NCBI RefSeq assembly: GCF_041381155.1
Contig: NC_091143.1
Span: forward strand, 38,269,996 to 38,333,995
Source of the DNA: Argopecten irradians
Lineage: Eukaryota > Mollusca > Bivalvia > Pectinida > Pectinidae
Direction of reading: 5' to 3'
Length of the DNA: 64,000 nt
Under the pieces are notes generated by a model that saw only the letters and a list, made by a program, of their open reading frames with translations, did not search any database and was not told the DNA's origin. Below are positions 45,472 through 56,900 of the stretch, one piece after another. Every line of letters starts with the position of its first letter. Position 1 is the stretch's first letter. A program made the translations under genes and the position numbers.

Positions 45472-45616
45472 AAGCATTGAAGTCACTACTTTTTAATTTC
45501 ATCGGGGTATGAAAGCAATTTTGTTTGCAAAGTGTGTGAATCGCTCTCACAAAAAGTTTGCAAACAAAATTTATTTCATACCCCGATGAAGTTAAAAAAT
45601 AGTGACTTCAATGCTT
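45472..45616. repeat. Long palindrome (145 bp)
   Basis: AAGCATTGAAGTCACTACTT, TTTAATTTCATCGGGGTATG, AAAGCAATTTTGTTTGCAAA returns inverted from TTTGCAAACAAAATTTATTT to GTGACTTCAATGCTT. The loop is about 25 bp. Flanking 45620-45800 has no gene. Confidence 0.85.
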
Positions 45617-46229
45617 ATAATTAATTTTCCCGGTTACTTTATAAAATGAAATACGTTTACACGTACGATTCCATTGATTTTTTCCAAGGGATTATTTTTT
45701 CTTAATCGATACGCAACGTCAATATTTCTATTGTGACGCCACGATAACGTCAGGTTTCCGCGCCATTCTCGGAATTATTTTGTCATCGTGGAATGAAAAA
45801 AAAATAATAGGCCAACCAGAAAGACAGAAAAAAAAAGAGAAAATTGATTATAAATAATTGAAATGAAATATTTATTTTGTAATTTCTTCGAATTGTTAAA
45901 TTACCAACATCAATGTATATACAATACCATTTTCTCAGGCTTTTAAACCATCGACCTTATCAAGTCACATTGTCAGTTCTTGACTTCACTTTCTTTTGTA
46001 GCAAATAAAAAAATGCGATACTTGTAAACCTTTTCTGTATTATGTTTAATAGCGATAAAGTAATGCATCAATATCATCTCCTTGCGGTTTACCCTTTAAT
46101 TATTTGACAGACATTGTTGCCCCTATTTTTCAACTTATTGCAACATGACCTGGTTTATTACATGTCATACACATAACCTTAAATCTGCCTGATGTTGAAG
46201 TTTGATATATTTCATAACAATCTTTGTTT

Positions 46230-46996
46230 AAAGACCCACTACCTTTACGAAACATTACACAATCTTTAAAACAACAAGAGGCCCAAGAGGCCTTGACGGT
46301 CACATGACTTAAACCCCTTCTCCGGGGGAAACCTGAGACCCACGGGTCATATAATTCACAATTTTTGTAGAGGGCTTTAACTTTCTATCTATGAAGAGTA
46401 TTTGATTCTACCACATATGTGAGTGGAGAAGAAGGTTTTTGAAATTTTAGTCAATTTTACCCCTTTTGGCCCCTCCCACAACCCCGGGTGGGTTCTTATA
46501 ATTCACAATCTTAATTGGCCTTATGCCTTAGAACGTTTTGCAAAATTTCATTGAAATTGCTTCAGCAGTTTTTGAAAAGAAGTGAAAATGTAAATTGTTT
46601 ACGAACACACGACGCACGACAACGGACAAAAGGCGATTAGAATATAGGTCACTGGAGACTTCGTCTCAGGTGACCTAATAAAAGCGTATGGAAATGACTA
46701 AGAATGAGGTTACAACAACAAGCAAATGACATTTCCTGCGTAATATATGTTAATATAAGATTCATTTCGCTGTTTTGCAATCTGACGCAGTGATAATCAA
46801 CTAACGCGCGGTAATTAGGACGACCTGCGTTATGAAAATTAACATTCAATTTATTTTAATTACAATGTTCACAAGGCGATGATAAGTATATTATTAACGG
46901 TAAGCTAGTAACTTTTTCAGCTCTACAAAATTATCAATCTCTTTTTACATTCCAATTTTAAAAATCAAAAGCCGTTTCGGAAAGGTAATGGGCCTA
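46230..46996. mobile_element. Family 3 element, copy 2, interrupted by another repeat
   Basis: AAAGACCCACTACCTTTACG at the left and CGGAAAGGTAATGGGCCT at the right are the family termini. The interior (CGCTGTTTTGCAATCTGACG, TATTAACGGTAAGCTAG) resumes after an insert at about 46268-46680. Confidence 0.75.
46268..46680. repeat. Dispersed 'AGGCC' repeat nested in the family 3 element
   Basis: ACAACAAGAGGCCCAAGAGG, then CCTTGACGGTCACATGACTT, GGGAAACCTGAGACCCACGG, GCTTCAGCAGTTTTTGAAAA, ending GAGACTTCGTCTCAGGTGAC. It is the reverse complement of the repeat class at 2.0-2.5 kb and 24.6 kb. Confidence 0.65.
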
Positions 46997-49970
46997 ACAG
47001 TTATAGCACAAAGAAAGATTTAAGTAGCAACAAAATGGATACGTAATGGCTACAGGTAATGAAGTGTATGTCAATATTTGGGAATGGACTTATTCAATAA
47101 TGGAGTATGTATACTGTAAATGACATAAAACCAAATGAATAAATAAAACCTGAAGAAAAACGCCTCCATTTATATCAAACTAGTTTACTGTATGTCAATG
47201 GCCCTTTGTGTGATAAGGTCATAAAATAGATGCAAACGTGAGAAAAATACTTTTTTTAAAAATTAATTTTTGAAAATACTATGTTTTCAATTTATTTGAT
47301 TTTCAACACATCGATGTATCATGATAAAGAAAAATAATTATAGATTGTAATTTGGTTTTGTCAAAATTCGAGCAAACACACAAATGACCTCCATGTGTAA
47401 GCTTTCATAATACTTATCTGTCATGGCCGCTAGAGGGTGCTCAAACTTATGTCCCTCTTTTAACATTTCATTTATTTATGAAACTAATACGGAAATTATC
47501 CAAACTTACTGTCTGTACTATATTCATGGGCGTGACTAAGGACTCCATGTTATTTGAGATTCTGCAACAACGAGTCAGGAGGTTTGAAATCATATGATGG
47601 CATCAAGCGTCGAGTTGAGTGTATCTTAGCAACGATAATGCTTACGGTACCAAAAGTTCTAAATTTTGAATTACATGTAATTATTGTCTTGTTGACGAAA
47701 ATGATGATCGTTTAGATTGCAACATTCCATCGTCTGTCTTATCAGCCATTGTTTGTAACGTCATATTGAATGACACTTATCACCATTCAATAGTGCTAAA
47801 ACATTCATCATTTCTAACCCAGTACACAATACAATTTCACATTTTTTTTTAAATCGAGAACTAAATCAACTCTCCGTTATCGGATCTACAAGTACACCTT
47901 TACCTATAACTATAAACAGACCTCTCCACTATCAGTTACATTACATAAGATGTTTTTTGTAATCTGATACACAGAAAACACAACAGAGAATGTTGATGTA
48001 TATTAACTATAGTGACCTCTAAGCAGTCCGACAATATTTTCACTCAATATTGACTAATTAGAACAAAGCATTTATAGTGACAATATCGTTTTGGTGGGAA
48101 TGACTGTTTTTGAAATAACACACGAAAACATAATACATTTTTTGTATATCTTTACAATTTTTGTACATTTTTAATTGTTGGAGCATAAAATTGATGCTTA
48201 TTGGAATATATATACAGGTACCAGTTGACCAAATTTAGACGCAGATGAAAAAATTATATAAATAAAGGATCTTACATGTGTGGATATGTAATATGAAATG
48301 TATCGAACGAGTGCAATTATTTGATATGCCACATGGCAGACTTCTCTGTCCTACTCTCTTCTCTAGGAAGGGAATGATCCTTTATCTGCCCCTGTAATTC
48401 CCCCACCCCAATGTTGAAATCAACAAATACGCGATTAAAAGAAAACAAAAATAATCAATAAATCGACTTGGAGTTTTCCATATCACTTCGTCAACATTTT
48501 TTGTTAAACTGGTTGCACTGTGACAAACAAGAATCTAAACAAGTTTTAAATATTCACAGCCATAGAAATCTTAACTAGTAGTGTTAGACTGGTTCCCGCC
48601 TCAGTTACCTCCCTTGTGTACGCTTCACTGAGCGGAGCGCAGCCTGGCGAAGAGTAGAGAACTAAGGGAAGGGAACCAGTCTACTAGTAGTGTATGGAAA
48701 CCTGTTAAATATGTATCAAAGAAAATGTGAAGGTAGGTGGAATTCCGATTGCGATGATCATTAGGTCAAAGTTCAGCACGCTCGTGAAGCACGAGCTCGA
48801 GTTCGAATGTGATATTAATTGTCTGCACAGGTTAATTTTACTTGCATTTGACATTTTATTACTTCCAGTTTATCACGCGAATATGTTCGACGCTTGCGGG
48901 CTGTCTTGCCTTTGGTAAAACAGAGAACTCTGACACTCACCGGAAGTACAGTCATCTCTGTCAGATGGGGTGGAATAGTTGTTCTCCCAAACTTCACTTG
49001 GATGTCTCGTGGTTACTAGTAAAAAAATAACTCTTTATAATATTTTTTGCAGCGACATATACAGGTTTTGCAATGAGCATAAAAGCGATATACTTCACTC
49101 CAGTGAAAATATCAATTTTGATATTTTCATTCGCTTTCGACCAATCGGAATGCAGCATTGACAGTTAAGACATCATTTTGATTGTTATCGTCATTTGTTT
49201 GTGCGCGAAAATGACGTCATATTTATGTGTAGAAATATGACGTTATGCTCACGAATACGACGTGATTATCGCAACGGTAAATAACTCTGTAAATTGCAAT
49301 GGCGAAAAAACCTTTGACGGAACTAGAAGTGACGGTCTTCTGTAAATGGAAGCGAGAAAACAAATGTTGTAGATAGAATATTCCTTTGTTTCTTGACGAA
49401 TACCTGTAATTTTCACCTGAGGATGTGAAAACTTTAATTTTTTTCCACATTTTTTTTTCTAACCTCATTCGATGAAATATAAATGGTATTCATCAAGAAA
49501 CAATGAATGTCCTCTTGTAAGTAGGGGGGATAAGACAGCACACATGCGCTAGCTATTGAAGTGATGTCATTAATCCATCGGCCTAACCGTAACGTGCATT
49601 ATCGATGACGTCATCAATTGTAAAGCACAACGACGTTCCTTGGATAATGGCGGGAAAGCGACTGAAATTTCTTGGGTTTTTTTATAGTAAGTACGTACTA
49701 TCACGTAAAAGGGTTATCTCAACCCTCGTGAAAGATTTTGGCCGTCAATAGTCAAGGTCAGCATCGTACATGTGAGTGCCATTTTGTTTTAACTCCTATA
49801 TGTTAATTATTTTGACATAATGCGGAGCGTGGACGGGTTATGTACGTTTTACTTTTATTGTCTCTTTTAAAATTCTACTAAAACATGGAAAATATCGCAA
49901 GTAATGTCGACCTACTGTACATGTTCAACGACTTCCACGATGCTCTATAGGTCACGCTGACCAACGGTTG
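46997..49970. other. Intergenic between the two MSP130-like genes, no gene seen
   Basis: No exon was supported. Local structure: a 116-bp inverted repeat at 48575-48690 and a small stem GTGAAAATATCAATTTTGAT then ATTTTCATTC near 49106. Several TGACGTCA or ATGACGTCAT palindromes occur at 49211, 49561 and 49606. Confidence 0.45.
48575..48690. mobile_element. Short inverted-repeat element (116 bp)
   Basis: CTAGTAGTGTTAGACTGGTT then CCC is mirrored by GGGAACCAGTCTACTAGTAG. The centre has GCTTCACTGAGCGGAGCGCA. Single copy in the window. Confidence 0.6.
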
Positions 49971-49980
49971 ATTGGATGAT

Positions 49981-50119
49981 TATAAAACGATCGGTGACGT
50001 TTCTAATCTCGTTATCGTGACCTCACTATCTGAGATAGTCATGTTACATGCCATCTGACGAAACTGATAAGCCTTGATTGGAGTTCTACCTGTTTCTGCT
50101 TTGCCACGCCAAGTCACAG
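49981..50119 (+). promoter_or_regulatory. Candidate promoter and 5' UTR exon of MSP130-like gene 2
   Basis: TATAAAA at 49981-49987, with ATTGG just before it, could place a start near 50012. A donor-like CACAG|GTGGGT ends a possible exon at 50119. The acceptor TTTTGTAG at 50957-50964 lies 8 bp before the gene 2 ATG and fits splicing from such an exon. This is inference only. Confidence 0.22.
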
Positions 50120-50964
50120 GTGGGTTCTAAATTCCGACATCTTTGCTTCCATAATATCTAATCGTAATGAGTTTTGATTAGAATATTCCAATTGAGTAAA
50201 TTGTTGGTAAAAGTTTTATTTTTTAAAACTTACCAGAAATTATCAAGTTATATTTTCGAAAACGACTGTTAAAAGGACATTTCAACCTAATATGTATATA
50301 TAAATATATCGGACAGAAATCATTTGTAATGAAATTTGGAGTAGTTGGCATCAAAATACGACCAACAATTGTCATTGTGGTTAGTGTGTGAAATATGCCA
50401 AACCCTGGCACGCGCCAGTGGAGAAAGGCAACGTTTGCCTAGAACTCCTCAAATCGCTCTTACAGTAGCATATTTACCTTATTAAGTTCGTGTTCTAAAC
50501 TGGAAAAAAATATTATCATCAACACTTCGCTGGCTATTTATTGTAGTATTTGTTTAACTTACGTGACATATACTCGGGTATGGGTATAGCGTACATTTTG
50601 TACTTAATTTATCGTTTAACGATACGATTTTAAATTTTTAAATTATCCGTTGAAATTGGTAACAATATCGTAGAATTTGTCGGCACATTTTTTTCATAAA
50701 GATTGTAGAACAATAGATATATGTCACAATTGCTTCTTGTTTATGTAACAGCATTAGCATCACTAAAGCGTCCCTTCAACAGACGGAAATCCGTCTTCAT
50801 ATCGCATTCAAGGTTTTTATATATATGTCTATTTCTTATTTTTATGTCAAAGATGTACATGTTACATATAATTCGCTTTCATTAATTTTTAAAAATTATT
50901 TTTTTCAACTTAATATGAATTAAACATCTCATTTAGTATATAATTGTAAATATATATTTTGTAG
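50120..50964 (+). other. Probable 5' UTR intron of MSP130-like gene 2
   Basis: AT-rich sequence with no open exon or repeat partner. It ends in a pyrimidine-poor but usable acceptor, ATTTTGTAG|G, right before the start codon. Confidence 0.3.
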
Positions 50965-50972
50965 GTTAAACC

Positions 50973-53900
50973 ATGCGGAGCTGCCTGTGTTTCATCTTTT
51001 TGTTCGCCACTACCGTCGCCCAAACTTTAAATTTGGAAAATGTTGGTTACCTGAAATTACCGGACTGTAGAACTGCCAATATGCAGATGTTTTCCAACTC
51101 GGCGATGAAGGCGGTGTTTCATGAAACGTCACGGTTGTTGTACGTAGCAGGTAGGAAACTTGCTTTGTGTTTGTCAATATATAGTGTCGCAGTGTACAAT
51201 GGTGAATAAATCGCACAAATATATGTTGTACCAATACTTTATGGCAGGCAAGACTACCATGATCATTTCTAACATGAGGTTACATGTATTCCGCCTTTGC
51301 ATTTTACAGAGTAACCTCCCTTCCAGATAGGTATCAATTGTGACGTCATTATTTTGTGAACGCAACTCACGTCAATTTCATTGAATAATATGACGTTATC
51401 TTCGGAAACACATGACGTCACAATAAATACCTTCGCAACTGTTTTCAATAAAAAGTGGCGCTGACCATGATCTGGAACATGTTTAAACTATTCTGATTTT
51501 CTATAAATACAAGTTTGGAGTACTCATTTCAGTAATTTACACACATTTACACGTAACAATCTTGGCCTAGTTTCATGAACGTTTCTTTAAATTTAAAGAT
51601 GCTCCACCGCCGACAGAGCATAAATGATATTTATCATTTGAACAATAATTGGTGTTTAATCGTGTATATATATGTATATATGTATATGTCTAATAACACA
51701 AAAATTTACATAAAATAATTATTTTGCCTTTGGTGCATGCGCAATCAGTACTTCATTCCATATAGGATATAGTCTCACGGAATTTTTTCGGGATGCAATT
51801 AATGATATTTTGTAATTTTAACTTAAAGTCAAATTAGAAGCTCAAGCTTTCCAATGGTGGTAATGGTGTAAAGTAAATAACTTTTGTAACTGAAGAAAAA
51901 TACTAAATCTCTGCTCCTGTTTATGATAGTGAAAAAGTACCATTTGTCAGCGGTGGAGCATCTTTGAGGAGTTCCTTAACTTAAAATTATCCATAGGAAC
52001 GCATTACATATTTTAAGGAAAACTCCTTAACTTAAGCTTGTTTCCTTAACTCTTGTAATTCCTTCCTATGGTGTATTTTAAGTTAAGAAATTCCTTTGCT
52101 TTCCTATGGTGTATTTTAAGTTAAGAAATTCCTATGCTTTCCTATGGTGTATTTTAAGTTAAGAAATTCCTATGCTTTCCTATGGTGTATTTTAAGTTAA
52201 GAAATTCCTATGCTTTCCTATGGTGTATTTTAAGTTAAGAAATTCCTATGCTTTCCTATGGTGTATTTTAAGTTAGGAAATTCCTATGCTTTCCTATGGT
52301 GTATTTTAAGTTAAGAAATTCCTATGCTTTCCTATGGTGTATTTTAAGTTAAGAAATTCCTATGCTTTCCTATGGTGTATTTTAAGTTAAGAAATTCCTA
52401 TGCTTTCCTATGGTGTATTTTAAGTTAAGAAATTCCTTAAAATTGAGAAATGTTAATGAAACTGAACCCTGGACAAATATTGATAATCGGGAGTATTGGG
52501 ACCAGACAAGTTGTTGTAACTATTGTTTCTGTTATTTACATTGACCCAAATTTACATTCGTAAGAGGCATTACTACGTCACACTTCTATATATAGTGGCT
52601 CAAAGTATGAGTGACTCCATAGTATTAGATATGTTGATTTCGTGTCAAACATTAAACTATATAAAAAGTGCAATAATTGACCTACAAAGAACGTAAACAT
52701 TTAGATATCCGTATTACAAATTAATTATAACAAATAACAAATAGTATTTAAGTGGAACTTCTGGTCTGTCGAATTGGAAATAAATAAATCAATAAAAATA
52801 AATAAATATTATAGATCATTTATATATAACTGATCACAGATATCATAGGTCATTTACATAAAGGTTATCAGAGATATCATAGGTCATTTACATATAAGTT
52901 ATCACAGATATCATAGGTCATTTATATATAGCTTATCACATTTATCATAGGTCATTTACATATATAACTATCACAGATATCACAGGTCATTTACATATAG
53001 CTTATCACAGATATCATAGGTCATTTACATATAGCTTATCACAGATATCATAGGTCATTTACATATAACTTATCACAGATATCATAGGTCATTTACATAT
53101 AACTTATCACAGATATCATAGGTCATTTACATATAGCTTATCACAGATATCATAGGTCATTTACATATAACTTATCACTGATATCATGGGTCATTTACAT
53201 ATAACTGATCACAGATATCATAGGTCATTTACATATAGCTTATCACAGATATCATGGGTCATTTACATATATAACTATCACAGATATCATAGGTCATTTA
53301 TATGTAACTTAACACAGATATCATATGTCATTTACAAATAACTTAACATAGATATCATATGTCATTTACATATAACTGATCACAGATATCATAGGTCATT
53401 TACCTATAACTTATCACAAATATCATAGGTCATTTACATATAACTTATCACAAATATCATAGGTCATTTACATATAGCTTAGTTCATGTATCATAGGTCA
53501 TTAACATGTATTGTAAAAACGTCTATGACATATGTAGAGTTCTAGATGTGTAGCTCCAAATATATGTAATATGTTGTTAATTATATTGTTATATCATTTA
53601 ACAGGTGAATCGTGTGTACACGTCGTTAATGTTGGTATAGCAAGTGCACCTACCCGCATTAAAACGCAGCTTTTTAATGATGGGTTGGACGGAAAGATAA
53701 AAGATATTGCGGTCTGTGACAACACGATAGCAGTATTGTTAGAGGGTCCAGAAGCTCTAGGCGAAGGTCACGTGTACCTATGCGACCCCTACTCGACCTT
53801 CACTAATGAAATGGACTGCACGCGACAGAACAGAATTATAGGTAAGTATATATAGTCTACTATTAATTATGAAAACTGTTATCGTGATAAGTCAACAAAA

Positions 53901-56900
53901 GGAAAGGAAAGTACAAAACGAGCGTTTTGCAGTATTTGCTTCCTACCGAAAAAATAAAAAAAATATACCATATACAAGTATGAAGACTTAAATATTCATA
54001 AATAAGAAATAACTTTTATGCACAATATGTGTTTAAAGAACTTTATGACTACCATGAACTTGCCCAGGATTTATAACTACCAGAATTGCCATGAACTTTA
54101 CCCGGATTTATAACACCAGAAACACCATGACCTTGATCTGGATTTTAACTACCAGATTCACCATAACCTTGACCTTTGTTGTTATTTTAGACCTCTAAAA
54201 CACACTGCACTTTCTTTCCAAAATCCAAGATGGACGTCAAAGTCATTATCTTGGAGCATGTTTTAATCTTTTTCCTATTCGAATGGTGCCAAGCTTATAA
54301 GGTTGCATTGTCTGATGACTACTTCTCTTGTCTATTGTAGTCGGCGATTCACCGACGAACATGGAATACACCAGTGACTGCAAAAAGCTGCTCGTAACAA
54401 ATTCAGGCCGCGCTGGATTAATAAATGGAGTATTCACAGATCCCATAGGCTCAGTCACCATCATTGACAAACGTTTAGCGACGGAGGGAGCTCCCTGTAC
54501 GAGAGAACTTTCATTCACCTACTTTGATGACCGGTGAGATTTAGAGTGAGCATGTGGTAGACAATACTATCAGAGTGTGTCAATATGTGGATATGAAGGA
54601 TAGGGATATTCTACCCGAGGGTCACAAAATGTAGTAAAACCCGAGGCTTGCCGAGGGTTTTGCAACATTTTGTGACCCCGAGGGTAGAATATCCCTATCC
54701 TTCATATCCACTTATGAAAGAGTATTTTTCTTTCATACTTCGACGTTTTATTGAAATTTTACAACTAAAATATCCCGCCATTTTGAAATAAATTCGAATG
54801 AAATCCACGACTGGAAGTCGTTTTCCCATACAAGAAAAATTACATGATACTTACAACACGAATTCCGTTGTTTGCATCTTTTAGAGTAAAATCAGTCATA
54901 TTTGTGAAAAAAAATGTTAAAATTTTAGCGAGGAAATAGAGATTTTGTTGACGCCGTGACGTCACGAGGCTTTATTGCATGGGTAGCCATGCAATACAGC
55001 CTCAGGCGACATGAGTGTATTGCCCTGGACCAGCCAGTATTACACGTGTAGGTATGAAAGAAAATAATATCATGGTGTGCCAATATAATAGGGTTGTTTC
55101 ATTCAGCACCGACTATCTATCTTTAGAAATGGCAGTCTCTACCTATTTTCTCACATTAGGACATTGGTTTCTCTCTAATATTTTAGCGAAAGTGCTGGGT
55201 AGCTCAGAACGATCATAGAGGAGTTAACTTATTCATTGACTATTATTATCATGAGTGCTCGGTAGCTCGGTAAGATCGGAAATGAGTTAACTTATTCATT
55301 GACTATTGTTATCAGTGAGTGCTCAGTAGCTCGGTAAGATCGGAGATGAGTTAACTTATTCATTGACTATTATTATCATGTGTGTCGGTAGCTCGGTAAG
55401 ATCGGAGATGAGTTAACTTATTCATTGACTATTGTTATCAGTGAGTGCTCAGTAGCTCGGTAATATCAGAAATGAGTTAACTTATTCATTGACTATTGTT
55501 ATAAGTGAGTGCTCGGTAGCTCGGTAAGATCGGAGATGAGTTAACTTATTCATTGACTATTATTATCATGAGTGCTCGGTAGCTCGGTAAGATCGGAGAT
55601 GAGTTAACTTATTCATTGACTATTATTATCATGAGTGCTCGGTAGCTCGGTAAGATCGGAGATGAGTTAACTTATTCATTGACTATTATTATCATGAGTG
55701 CTCGGTAGCTCGGTAAGATCGGAGATGAGTTAACTTATTCATTGACTATTATTATCATGAGTGCTCGGTAGCTCGGTAAGATCGGAGATGAGTTAACTTA
55801 TTCATTGACTATTATTATCATGAGTGCTCGGTAGCTCGGTAAGATCGGAGATGAGTTAACTGATTCATTGACTATTATTATCATGAGTGCTCGGTAGCTC
55901 GGTAAATCGGAGATGAGTTAACTTGATTCATTGACTATTATTATCATGAGTGCTCGGTAGCTCGGTAAGATCGGAGATGAGTTAACTTATTCATTGACTA
56001 TTATTATCATGAGTGCTCGGTAGCTCGGTAAGTCGGAGATGAGTTAACTTATTCATTGACTATTATTATCATGAGTGCTCGTAGCTCGGTAAGATCGGAG
56101 ATGAGTTAACTTATTCATTGACTATTATTATCATGAGTGCTCGGTAGCTCGGTAAGATCGGAGATGAGTTAACTTGTTCATTGACTATTATTATCATGAG
56201 TGCTCGGTAGCTCGGTAAGATCGGAGATGAGTTAACTTGTTCATTGACTATTATTATCATGAGTGCTCGGTAGCTCGGTAAGATCGGAGATGAGTTAACT
56301 TGTTCATTGACTATTATTATCATGAGTGCTCGGTAGCTCGGTAAGATCGGAGATGAGTTAACTTGTTCATTGACTATTATTATCATGAGTGCTCGGTAGC
56401 TCGGTAAGATCGGAGATGAGTTAACTTGTTCATTGACTATTATTATCATGAGTGCTCGGTAGCTCGGTAAGATCGGAGATGAGTTAACTGATTCATTGAC
56501 TATTGTTATCAGTGAGTGCTCAGTAGCTCGGTAAGATCGGAGATGAGTTAACTGATTCATTGACTATTATTATCATGAGTGCTCGGTAGCTCGGTAAGAT
56601 CGGAGTGAGTTAACTATTCATTGACTATTATTATCATGAGTGCTCGGTAGCTCGGTAAGATCGAGATGAGTTAACTTATTCATTGACTATTATTATCATG
56701 AGTGCTCGGTAGCTCGGTAAGATCGGAGATGAGTTAACTTATTCATTGACTATTTTATCATGAGTGCTCAGTAGCTCGGTAAGATCGGAGATGAGTTAAC
56801 TTATTCATTGACTATTATTATCATGAGTGCTCAGTAGCTCGGTAAGATCGGAGATGAGTTAACTTATTCATTGACTATTATTATCATGAGTGCTCGGTAG

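Noticed and set aside
49981-49987. Confident TATA promoter of MSP130-like gene 2
   Set aside because: A TATAAAA in AT-rich DNA is weak evidence alone; kept only as a low-confidence candidate with the possible 5' UTR donor.
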